NCBI GenBank assembly: GCA_050084985.1
Contig: JBITNC010000002.1
Span: 5,270,001 to 5,334,000 of the forward strand
Direction: 5' to 3'
Origin: Nageia nagi
Lineage: Eukaryota; Pinophyta
Length of the DNA stretch: 64,000 nucleotides
The notes under the pieces were generated by a model. It was not told where the DNA came from. It worked only from the letters and a program-made list of their open reading frames with translations, and made no database searches. Positions within the stretch are counted from its first letter, which is position 1, and each line of letters begins with the position of its first letter. This document shows, piece after piece, positions 1 through 13,100 of the stretch. The position numbers were made by a program, and so were the translations under genes.

Positions 1-1146
1 TTCAAGTTCATTCAAAAGCTAGTTTTGCGTTATTTCGGAACTCTCCCAAAGGCTCCGATTATCACTCTATTAGGTATATTTAGAGATTAATAAGTTCATC
101 TAATTTTATTTTGTTTACACAATTTAGAAAGTATTTGCATTTCCGTTATTCTCCGTGATATCATTTGCAGCAAACAAAGATCAACTATCAATACTATAGA
201 ATCAAGACAATGTGACCATCCTTTGATCCAAACCAAGTCTCTGGTGGATAAGAATTAGTGTGTCAATGCTGTACAATGCTTTCTAGAGTTTTAGTATTGC
301 ACACAGATTTATAATTGCCTCATCCATATAAAGCACATCCAGAATTTACTCGTGTGGCAGGCTAGGACACTTTCTGACGCAAAGTCATCAAAGTGCAAAT
401 GAGATGATTTGGTGGGTTTTCCTTATTGCTTGCTTCGACTGTTTATTCATCAAAGACATATTCTTACACAAAAATAAGGCCCCCTACAAAACAACAAATG
501 CTTATCACTTTAGTTAGCTGTCTATACAACAATTTTCCTTTCTGTGCAGTTGTTTTCAAAAGTTTGAGTAACATCAGCTTCAAACAAATAACAGCAGGTA
601 AATATTCAGGCCTCTTCTCACATTAAAAATGCTGATAAATAAATAACAACTTTTTCCCATAGTAGCTAATAAAAAATGAATTTAATATATCTTCGCAGTA
701 TTTCCTTAACAATATATTGGATCTCCATCACATGGAGCACAATAAACGAGTCTCATCTTGCAACGAAGACCCTGTACAGGTAAATTTCATCAATGTAGAG
801 AATTCCACCTTTAGTATTGAAGGCCTACCATAAGCCTCCAAAGGAAGAGTAATATTATTGACTATCAATACATGTACGCCTCCTTGCTTAACAACTCAGA
901 AGACGTGATTGCCTCCTTGGGTCATTATCATGTTTTATGAGCATAACTGAGCGCCATACATGGAAGTACCTCTTCCAAAAAAAGAAATTGGATAAAAAAG
1001 AATTAATTTTCCAATCTAAACGCACAAACCATCAGAATACTGCAGAAAAACCTCCGACCATGTTTGATGCTTACCATACTGGATCAACATAGTCCTCAAC
1101 TGATTTAGCAGGCAGATGTGGTATTCAAAAAATGAACAAAAGTATA
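1..1146. other. 3' flank of the LysM gene, no gene seen
   Basis: No convincing coding region or element could be recognised here. The part next to 1147 should hold the 3' UTR of the minus-strand LysM gene, but I saw no clear polyadenylation signal that fixes its end. The 66-codon open frame at 426-626 has no recognisable domain and no supporting context. Confidence 0.4.
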
Positions 1147-4100
1147 CTAATCTAATGCCGCCTTGTTCCGCCATCCATTTGATGGTCTAGGTATAGCATC
1201 AAACAGAGGTCTGGACACAGCAGATGTCAAAATACTCTGACTGTCACCTTTTGTTGCCGACCTAGAGACTGATTTTAGTGGAGATATCATTGCAGAATCT
1301 TGCAAACTTGGGGTGCTTGACGATCTCCTCACCTTAGATAACAAATCGTGCCCAGCCTTTCCATTACCAGAGCTATCCCCAAACCCCTTCATCACACCAA
1401 CTCCAATGACAAGCACATCAGCCATATTAGGGTCGCTTATCGTGAACGGATTATCATTGGCACCTGTTACATCACTTGAGATAGAAACTCTACCAGCAGA
1501 TTTTGGTCTCAAAGACAGGCCATTTCCACCCCTCCCAGTTAAGCTAGCTTCCTGTTTGAATACATTTTCAGTGACACCTGGTAAGAAATCTGTGCCTTCA
1601 ACCTTGGCTCGCCTTCTAACTGAGCTTTCAGTTGTTTTCTCAGTTTCAGTTGAACTTGTATCTGCAACAAGTTCCATCTTATGAAGGCCATTTGTTTTTG
1701 TTAAGTTGTCATATGTTAAGTCTTGCTCAGCCTTCATCAGTAAATCTCCATTGTAGAATTTTTTATACATCCTATTTACATCTTCAATTTGGCCATTAGC
1801 ATATGTTTGAGGTGGAGTGGATGGTGGATCTCCTGTGGGGAGAATATTGTCTGTTTTATACACAGTCATCTCTGTCCCTTCATCTCCCTCGCTCTTACTT
1901 GGTGAAAGCCCATAATAACCTCTTAAGAGACCCATCGCAACAGAAACTGGTCTACTATCAGATTTCTTTGTCCCAGGAACATAGACAGAGTCAGAAGACC
2001 CACAATATGATGTACGGGTCCCATACCGTGGCGGTCGTGCGGGAGGAATGCAACTACCAAGAAATTTAATGACAAGATTAGTATACCTCGGGTTCAAATG
2101 CTTTCAAATTATATTACTATAAATACACAAGACAAGCTCATTACTCTCCTGGTGTTTAAATTCAAAATCATTAAAAACAGTATGTTTTTCAAAAGAAGTA
2201 TAGGATGCTCCACCCAATGCAATTTTGAGCATACCAAGCATATTATGGAAAAGGCGATGCTTCAGACAAGAAGTATCTTTTATCTGCTGAAATTCCATAC
2301 CATCTCCATTAATTAAATAAAATACACAATGAATGGTATACACTTTTCATATGATGAAACATGCAAGCAATGGTTGCTCATAAGTGGGAATGAAAACCTA
2401 AACAAAATCCTCTGAATTAGAATAAAAAGCAATTAATGCTTATATTTGAGGAACATAAAGTGGACAGAGCTTCAAAGTTTCGACAAGATTTAGGTTGCAG
2501 ATTAACTGTCAAAAAGTTCCTGTTATCAGAATTAACTTTTGTATAGCTTGCATAATCCTTCATACTTCGTTTCCTGTTTCAGCAAAGCTGCAAAACAAAT
2601 AGAAAAGAATAAAGAAAAGAAAGAAAGTATATTAATGTCTCACGGAAAACGAATGACAGTCTATGAGACGATTGTAGTGAGCCAGTACATAGCATGTATG
2701 TCTCGTAGTAGGAATCGAACATGAGACACAAAGCATAGCAAGATCAACACATAACCAACTCAACCAACAATAGAGAAAAGATATGTTAGTGATCAAAGGA
2801 AATGTTGCTGATTTGCAAAGGCTGTGAACAGTGGCCACAATGGTCTTTGAGATGCTTTTGCTGACAAATTTTGGCAAATTGCTACTAAAAGATAATGGTA
2901 ACTTAGAAGCCAATTATCTATGGACCTTACAAGTGCCTAGCATTAAGATTCAAGAAACTTAACTTTTTCCTTGTTAGCGCCATATAGAGATACCTTAGAA
3001 AGACACAGTGACCTGATTATCAAATATTTAAGTCCTACACACTGTTGTGCAAACATCCCTCATTAGTGGTAAAATAGGTCTATCAATATTATGGATGTGC
3101 TGAGCAGTGACAGGCAATGCCTCTGTTAAAATCAGACCTTATGTCATTCCATTCTTCAAAAGAATGTCATCTTCCTTGATTACATTTCAATTCTATCAAG
3201 AATGCATCTATTTACATTGTTAGGAATTAGGTTTATCGCATTACATCATGATAGGTTTAGGTTATTTGAATATTAAAAGAAATGTTAATATGTTAGGTAT
3301 TTACGAATTATAAAAATAAATTATCTAAAAAAATAATTCTTAATAATAATATATTTTAGGCAAAGTTTAAAGTAGTCAGTAAATTACAGAACTTACAACT
3401 TTTATAATTAGGTTTATTGTATTACATCATTATAGGTTTAGGTTATTTGAATATTAAAACAAATGTTAGTATCTTAGGTATCTAGGAATTATAAAAATAA
3501 ATCATCTAAATAAATGATGATTAATAATAATATTATTATGGGAAAGTGGCAAGTAAAATACAGAACTTACCAACATTTATTTATTATTTAAATTTACACA
3601 ATGTTAATGCAAAGTTCACTCATTTGCAAGCCATCCTTGGTCCACATTTTCCTTGATCCACATTTTCCAATATAGTAATAGAGTAGATCTGATCCATTCA
3701 TTATATGTCATGAGATTTTGAAGGGCATAGAAGGCTGTGGATTTGAAAGAGTGCTGATAGATTTATATGTAAAATCTCTATTCGTTGTATGACTTCAAAT
3801 ATTTATGCCCATGTGAAGACCATAACACCTTACAAATAGTTATATGTAATAGTGTTGAAGAGTACACACAAATCTGAGAGAGAGACCAACTCTTGAGGAG
3901 ATTTCATAGTTCAAATAAAAGGGCATGTTTTCATGTAAGGGAAGCATCTGCCAATCCAAACGCATTTACAAGTGAGAAGGATTCAACTTTCACCTTTTAT
4001 TGAAGTTAAGAACTTCCCAGTAGCTTAAATTCATAATTTGCTCTCCTTCAAATATTATTGTTAAAAACAATCACTTGAATAGATAAATGATATACATTCA

Positions 4101-7100
4101 TTCTTTGGACAAATTTTGATAGGTCCTACAAACCATTAGGTCATTCATTCATTGCTCTCACTAATTTCCAAAAAATGAGTAGTATCATCTTTTGAAATAG
4201 AATTGACGGCATGGAGATTGCTGGGATTGTTGGCAATCTATATGGTGAGACTGGTGTTCCATACCTGATGATTGGAAAACATGAGCGCAGGTGGCAAACT
4301 AATGTTGACAACAGCAATTCTCCGACAATGGTGATCTTTTTTTCACAACTTTATTGAAACAATGCTGAAAAGTGCTGGATGAATCACAATATGGATTACC
4401 TGCCTAACAAGTCTGACCTGACATTATACTATGGTGAAAGGCTCCACAAGCTGGTTAACATTGCCAATTGTGCCAAATAGCTATACATGAAAACCACTGA
4501 AAATCATGGTGACCAACTGAAAAATAAAATAAAATACAAAACTATGAAAACAGATACAAAGTTTTCTTAGAGGAGAATATGGAAGATTTATGTCAGTATT
4601 CTCCTATCTCAATGCGGTGAAGAAATTTGGGCGGTGAAGAGATTTGGGCAAGAGAACCATCACAATCTCCAACAGATGATTTGGGTGGTGAAGATAAGCA
4701 CCTCACCACCACATATACTTACTATTCAAGGCCCTACTAGTATAACAAGCGTTTGACAAGGGGTGCAAGTAACTGAATTACAGCAGACCCACATGGGTTT
4801 GACAAACTTTACTGAGTAAGCTCAAATTCTTATTTCACATTGTTCATGTGGTAGACATGAGTGTTTGCTAGAAATATGGATCATAAAAAATAAAAAATAA
4901 TCTTATGAGTATCGTTGAAAGAAAATATCATATACCAAAATAAAATAAGCTTCACCACCATAGGAAGAGCATTTAAGTATCAAAGACGTTTAGAGGCATC
5001 ACCCCTGCCAAATCAATCACAAATGAAGTAGAAGACACCAAAAGAAAAGAGCATTCACCACAAAAATGAAGAGACACCAAAGTTTTCAAGGACAAAAAAG
5101 TAAAGACAAAAACCCAATCTGTTAATGAAGATGGAAAACCTAGAGAATGTTACAATAAGAACTAAGACATGAAATCTCCACACGATACTAGCACTCTAAC
5201 ACTATCATGTCATCCTATTGAAGAATGAATGAGAAGCACCTCTACATACAGAGATGATAAAGGCAGTTGCATAAACAACTCACATTTCTAATATTGCAAT
5301 CATACATTTGTGCGTGCATGAATAACACATACAACCACCTAAGATTCCTCTTAGAGAGAAGTTACAAATGACTCATCCTCACGTATGTGTGAGGAACCTC
5401 ATAAGAGAAAAAGAGTTGTAGGGATTCCTTTGGAATATTTCCTCGCAATTTAATTAATAAATGAGAAATAGTAAATAAATCTTACACCTAGGACCTGAGT
5501 AAAGATTATTTTTCCAACAAAGCTTATAGAGCAAATATGTTCTATGGTATTTGAAGCAAAAATGAAATGATTATAATTGAATCAGAATGTATTACTTTCA
5601 TAGTTTTGCACAAAACAAAATTTGGACACTTATGCAAAGAAAATTAAGGAAAGCGAAAATTTTATTTTTCACATTTTTCAATTGAGGGGTCAAATTATAA
5701 GGACTTCTGTAGCTGACATTGCTGATATTGACACAGAAAGTGGTGCTGAAATCAAGGACAGTGAACCTTAACAGATCACAATGTAGGTGAGGTGATTGAA
5801 GGTCCATTACCACTTTAACCTTGCACAGTTTGTTGCAGAAGAAGGTGAAGTTTGTCGTGTGGTGGTAGAAGGTCCACTACTGCTACTGCTTGGTTGACAT
5901 GCCGCATCAAAGTCCTAAATATGTTGATGAAAGCATTGTCTACTGCCATTAGAGAGAATGTCGCACCATCCAGGTTCTGATATTTTATCTGTAGAAACTA
6001 TCAAGTTTGTCTTCAGTTTCTTGAGAGTTTCTGGATACTCTTAAGTGTGTCTTCAGTATATACAGATATTTTTGGAAAAGAATGATAGTTGACCAGCTAG
6101 TAGAAAGATGATATTTGAGAAGAACACTCATTCAGTTCCTAATGTTTGTGTACAGTGAGGCCATTCCTACCATTGTTGCATCTAGTGAGTCGTTTCCACT
6201 AGACAATTGAAGTTATTACCAGAGACGTCATTCCGCTTGCAATGTGAGGCTCAATCCCTCTTATTGAACAGAGTGTTCAGCAAGGGCCAATTTGACTGAG
6301 CAGCTGTATCGGTGAATAGGCATGTTCACTATATTTCAACTTATTAAATTAGGAGTGTCCTTATCCCATTTTTTTATTATGATTACATAAGTGGGATGTT
6401 AAGAAATTAGGTTTATTGTATTACATCGTAATAGATTTAATTTATTAGAATGTTAAACAAAATGTTAGGTATTTAAGAATGATAAAAATAAATTGTCTAA
6501 ATAAATGATGATTAATTATAATATAGGTTGAAGATTAAGTAGTTAGGGTAGGTGGAAGGTACTCACTAAATTACTGAACTTACAATTTTATGTATTATTT
6601 AAATTTACACATTGTTAATTCAAAGCTTGCTCATTTGCAAGCCACCCTTGCTCCATAAGGTACTTATTAAATTACTGAACTTACAACTTTATGTATTATT
6701 TAAATTTACACGATGTTAATTCGAAGCTTGCTCATTAGCAAGCCACCCTTGCTCCATATTTTCCAATATGCATATTGTCGTAGTTTATTTTCAATTTCAA
6801 GGCTTCTCTTGATAGACTACAAGAAGATTGCAGCCAGCATAATTAGATTTATCTTTCTTCCTTTAGGAAGTATAAAACAGTGTCTTGGCAAACAGAGCCA
6901 TACTGCTATAACATTTATTCCCACAAACTTCGACCTCGCATTTCAAGAGCAGATATTGTATTGAATCCAAAACCAAGGGAGATGATGTAAATCAATCCAG
7001 AAAGCTTTCATGAATAACTACATAGAGAAATAACGTTTTCTGAACAGATCAGCACAACTCATATTACGAATCAACTAATAGATAATAACAGAATAATATC

Positions 7101-10100
7101 CTAATTATATCAAATAACAATAGAATAATAATATCACAATATAATATCAAATGAAGAATATCCCACAAAAGCCAAAACCATAATAATAATATCAATGACT
7201 GAAATTCCAAAGATTATAGGTTCTACCACTTCCCGTTGGTGAACCTCCTCGCCACTTGAGGGGGCAAACACAAAATATTGCAAATCAGGTCATTCATGTT
7301 AGGCAGCTAATCCATATTATCATTGTAAGTTGGCTATTGGACCACCACATAGCTTTATAATTAGCATTAATATCATTGTAAGTTGAATATAGGTTACAGA
7401 CTACGTTACCAGGTTCGCTACCCTGAGCCCTGATCTGGGTCCAGTTTGCACCTGGTTTGGGTGCAGGTCCAGTCCCCTGCATAGGGTCCGGAAAAATCCG
7501 ACCCAGTTCGCCTGCGATGAACCAGAGTTAGCCCTGGATGATTGGGACGGTTCTCTCCTTCAGGTTCTGAAGGTTCCTTCCAGCCAAGTGCCATATTCGA
7601 GAGTAGAGTATGGTTAGGGCACTCCCATTGATACGTAAGGTGGGATGGGAGCAAGCATTTCCATTTCTGCAGTAGGCTCACTCGCTAAGCAGGCAATTCG
7701 AAATGTTTAGGATGTTAAAGGGTTTTCCATGCATGGATTAGGGTTTCAGGATAAATCCATTTGGGGAATTTCTATCCTTGACTGCAATAAAATTCAACCC
7801 ACCAAAATATTATGAATGTCGCTCTCTCACAACTCTGTCCAGACAGGTGGTTGAAGGACGCAATGCACATTTTGCTTACAGATACAGAGACACGCTACTC
7901 TCTACGGCCTAAAAAGTTAAAACATTTTAATTAATTTTAAAAACTTTTAATTTTAGACTTTTTAAAACTTTTAAGTTTTTAAATTTTAATTCATTTCAAT
8001 AATTTTTACTTTTATTCAATTTTAATTTAAGTTTAATTTTAATTAATTTAATTTTTAAATAATGAATTTATGCATTTTAATTTTAAAAACTTTTAATTAA
8101 TTTTTAATTTTAATTATATTTTAAATTTTTTAAATTAATTAAATAATGTTTAATATATTAATTTTATTAATGTTTTAAATATATTTTAAATTATATATTT
8201 AAGATAATTTTAATATATCGAATTTAATGTTGAATTTCATGTTTTTAATATATTTTAAACTTTATTTTAAATGGTATTCAAATTTATGGCTGTTTTGTTG
8301 TTAATATGATGTTTTGTGATACTCTAATCTTAATTTCATGTTTCTATGTTGCACATATATAAAAATGTATGATTTTTACTTGTTTTTTGTATGGACGAAC
8401 CCAAACAAACCAAACCCCCTCAAAAAAATTTAGCCAAACCAGTAAACCCGGTTGCTGAATCCAAACCCGAACAGGTAACTTAGGTTACAGAGAACCGGTA
8501 ACTTAGGTTACAGAGATTGGTGCAGCACTTATAGTTATTTATAAATAGAAACATGGGTTAGACTTGTTGAGAATCTTTGAAACGTAGTTCGTAAGTTGTT
8601 GCAAGTTCTGCCTCTACCTTCTAATGCCTTGTTGAGTGCTTCCTCCTATGTTTTAGGTTAAGCATGTTTATTTCCTTCATGATATTCTCTTTTAATCTTT
8701 GAAGAAAAGTCACCAAAGTGCCTCCCTTGGAATGCTATGTACATTGTTGACTGTAACAAACCCAAGTAGAAAAACCCAGAAATATTGCAAAATAATAATA
8801 GATCTAAACAAATTAATGCCATAGTTTTCAGATCTGAAATACCAGATCTAAATGAATTGTAGATCTAATACCTTTTCAAGCCCTAGATAACGGATCACAA
8901 TGGAAAAATACTCAAATATTCATATCACAATAATTCCTGCAAAACCTGGCTTAAATGATATATAAAATGGCCAATACAATAGAAAATCCTCTGATTTAGG
9001 TAGCAAAATGCAGATTTGATACAAACCCTTTCTAGAAACCACAAATCACACCAGAAACACTACTAGAAGTCCTCAATGCTGAAGAAACAGGTACATATAC
9101 CGCAGAATCGCAGATCACTACAAAATAAGAAAGGTGCACCTGAATAAAGATGCAAACCCTCAAGTAAAATGCAGATTAGCCTAAGTCTGGATGTCTGGTT
9201 ATGTTCACAAAACCTTGCTGAAGGGTATCCAAAAAATGGTGCCAAACCCTTGATCTGAATGTAAAACCCTCTGATCTAGTCCCCAACTCCTGATTTTGAA
9301 CTTCAATCTCTGCAAGTTCTGATCTCAACTCGGATCTGATTATAATCTACAACTCTGATCCAAAACCTTTAGATCTGATAAATCTAGTCACAATACCTTC
9401 AGATCTGATGGATCTATTCACAAGACCTTCAGATCTGATGGATCTATTCACAATACCTTCAGATCTAATACATCTATTCACAATACCTTCAGATCTAATG
9501 CATCTATTCATAATTCCTTCAGATCTAATAGATTTATTCACAATTCCTTTAGATTTGGTCTCAAACTCAGATCCGATCTCAAACTCATCCAGAAATCTGA
9601 TCTCTTTCACAATGAGGCTCAAATGTGAACCTTGGATGGATTCACCATAGAAATTCCAGGTTGGTCTTCCTCAAAAGAGGCTGGCCTTCCTCTAGGGTTC
9701 CCACTTCTGTAGAGTTTCAATGCTACATAAGGAAAGAGATTGCTACTCCAGCAATGTCTCCAACATATCAGATGTAAAAATGATCCAAAATGTCCTTGCA
9801 AATGAAACCCTAATAACATATATAGACAAGTAATCCTAACGGAAGATTAGATCTTAGCCACAAGATGCAATGCCCCTCTCTAAAGTGTAAATCTGACCTT
9901 TAGATCCTCCTAAACAAATCAATCACACTTAATAAACCTATAGGGACCCACATTCACTTAAGAACCTTTTAAGCACATGCCAAATTAGATACAAATGCCA
10001 ATGATATTTTATAAAGTCTGATCTTTTATTTAGAAATACTCTTAAACAGTTAACTAACACACCTAATACACTTTATTTAAAATATAACATGCCTCTATAC

Positions 10101-13100
10101 CATAAAACATATTTAATTCCTTTAAAACATGACTATCTCCTTCTAGAGAAGGAACGTTCCACCCTTAGTGATAAATACACAACACTTAAACACAAAAATA
10201 CATCATTTACAATGTTGGATAAAAATGGGGACATTACATTGACGAATTTGATTAACTGAGCTCCAAAGTCTTTGCCTGAACCTGATTGTTTATGATTAAA
10301 TACACATACCATATGAGTTTCAATATTAATAGTATCAAACCTTTGTATAATCCATTTGCAGGATATTTTTCTAAGACGGTGTGTTTCAGCTTCAATTTCA
10401 AACAGATAGTTTGTCATTCATCCTTTTCCAAGTATGTGATTGCTAAGGGTACCCTTCCTGGTGCTTGAATACCAAAGAGTGCAAAGTTTTGTTCAATTAA
10501 CCCTGGCCATTCTTTTGGATCCTTTCCACCAAAGTTTCTTATATTCAACTTAGAAGGTTTACTACTGTAGGGCCACAGTGGACAAAATTCTTCATTACTT
10601 TCATGATGAGAATCAGATTCATAGTTAGAAGAGTCATATCTTTCTCTATGTTGATGTGTCGAAGAGTTATTCTTTTGAGTGGTGCTAGGTTTTTTGATGT
10701 TAATTCCTTTTCTGGCTGATCATGCTCTTCTTTCTTGATGGTCTTCCCTTCAAAAAACATACTAGCAACCTGACACACTGTTGTAGTAATTGTTGAATAT
10801 ATTGTTGGAGCCATTATAGCTGCTACTTTTTATGCCATATGTTCCATATCTTGTTCTTCTTCAATCCTTTTCATATTTATATATGCATCTACTTCTTGGG
10901 TGATCTTTTCATCCATCCAATTATCAAGGATCGATTCCATTGATGTCTCTCTTGATGCTTGCTAATTTGGATTCATTGAAGCTTTTTGGGTTGATTCTTC
11001 CTGTGGGCTTTTTGCATGTCAAGGGGTTTTGTCTCTTCCCATATTAAATTCTTCTTTTGAAACCAACATATTGGATACAGGGGACCTTATCCAATATTTT
11101 ATATATAGTATTAACTTCCTCAAAATATATCAAAAACGAGCTGAAATTTTAAATATAGGATACTTGCCTGTGTTTCAGCATTCTTGCCAAAAATTTCTTG
11201 AAAATTTACTGATTTGTAGCATAGGGAGTGCTTTTTGTGGAGAAACCTTAATTGTGCAAAACGTTGGCCACTATAGCTTCAAATCTACTGAAAATTTGCC
11301 TGATGCATGCCCTTATGCAATTACAATTTCTCCCCAAATATCATCATAAAGATATTCACTATTTTCAGCCCTAGAAAGAAAGTTTATTATGAAACTTCAA
11401 TTGCCAATAACTTGATGAATATATGTCCATTTTGCCTGAAATTTGGACTCCAATTTGTTGAATATGATTTTTGTAATCCCTTCAAATTTCAACAGAAAAT
11501 TCACAAAAATATATAAGATATAAGAGTTTTACTCAAACCCCCAAAAGGCTAAAAAATATCGAATTTTTGGCCCTCAAGTAACCAAAATTGATGCTCTAAC
11601 ACCACTTGTTACAAACCAACTAATACAAATAACAGAATAATTCCTAATGATATCAGATGACAAACTTGCATAACATAGAAAAACATATCACCATATAATA
11701 TCAAATGAATAATATCTTGTAATAGTCAAATCCAGAATATTGACGAATAGAAGTCAGAAGATGATAGGTTAAAATCATTTTGCAGGGGTGAACCTTCTCT
11801 CCAATTTGAAAGGGCAACCTCCAAATATTGCAATTAAACAATTATGATTTTCCAGTGATATTATGCCTATCTCCTACTTATATGTAACTATAACTACTGC
11901 ACTAATCTCTATGACCTGTAGCTGACTTACAAGTATATTAATCTAGTTATATAGTAGATTAATGCTAGTGTCTGATATTAATCCAACATCTTCTAAGAAC
12001 AGTAAAAATAAATAGGCTATGAAAAACTATGTTAACAAAAAGTCAAAGAACAACATCTGGACTCCTTTTACGTAATTTGTTATGAAGCAGGAGTGAAATG
12101 TAAAACAATGTTTGCTCTCACTAAAACAAATAAAGCAGGTATCTTGTAGATGCCGAATTAGTAGTATGTATAAGAAACGTTGTGAAACTTTAATCCATGG
12201 TCATAAATTGTTGACACGTAGATCTTTTTACAAGGATTGAACAAATAGAACAGTACAGACTAGATCATGTAATGTAGAAAAATAAGACTAGATGACATGT
12301 CTTAAATGAAGAACAAAATGAATTCCTGTATTAAAATTACCATACACCAAAATATCTCAAAAAGAATAAGTCTCTGGTTAGTGAGTAAAAACTTTCATAT
12401 GACAGAAAAATGCTACCATAAACACTTGTCAGCATTATATCCACAATAAAACATGTCAAAAACAGCGTATACCTGGACGTTTTTGGATCATCTGACAAAG
12501 CAGCTGAAGGAGGATGTCTTCCAGGAAGTGGTATTTGTAAAGTCTTGTGAGCAAACATTTGAAGATCTGTCGTCAATCCATTCATCCGTTTAATATCTGA
12601 AACCTGTATCCAAACATGGTATTTTAAAATTCAAGTCAGCTGTTTTAGCTCCCACTAACAAAGTAAGCATGTGGTCTCAAACCTCTAGAGAATAATTAAA
12701 AAAAAAACCAATTCAAGAATGGAAAAATTCAACAAAATGCCTATGACACTCATTATTGATTTTTGTCTCCCCTCTTCAGTTATGACTCCACTTAAGCATG
12801 GATCTAAATGCTAAGCAGGGAAACCTCTCTAGAACAGCAAATTGCTATCTGTATGCGCAACTGGAAATACATCACTCCTGAACCTGAAAACACTCAGTTT
12901 TGAATTCTTTCATGTGCTACGTGCTATAATATGCCCGGTTTAATCATTTATGGCCTAACATTTTGCACATCCTGTCAAAAAACTTCTCCAACAGGGAAAA
13001 TTCACGAGAAAGTAAATAATTTACAAACACATAATAGTTGGCAGATCGTCTTCAAGTCCAAAATAAAGTAACACATATCGCAGGCCACTATTTGAGAAGC

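Larger units (their letters stand above)
7283..11606 (-). mobile_element. Degenerate Ty3/gypsy-like interior with gag remnant
   Basis: On the minus strand, 10560-10400 reads a Retrotrans_gag-type segment (NFGGKDPKEWPGLIEQNFAL, then FGIQAPGRVPLA). The gene is then broken by stops. A primer-binding-like site TGGTGTTAGAGC (minus) at 11593-11604 stands two bases from the upstream LTR, a variant of the tRNA-iMet type TGGTATCAGAGC. No pol motif is readable. The interior also holds a nearly pure A/T stretch (7915-8290) and a 30-bp minisatellite (9361-9570), and may contain a second inserted element around 8750-9830. Confidence 0.55.

Noticed and set aside
1313-1684. 123-codon open frame on the plus strand
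   Set aside because: It is antisense to the last exon of the LysM gene, has no recognisable domain, and the minus frame is supported by splice sites and a conserved C-terminus.
6713-6964. 83-codon open frame
   Set aside because: It starts inside the putative LTR and has no recognisable domain; most likely a chance frame.
9361-9570. Regular 30-bp repeats resembling a CRISPR array
   Set aside because: Units are directly adjacent without spacers, there are no cas genes, and the window is a plant nuclear genome.
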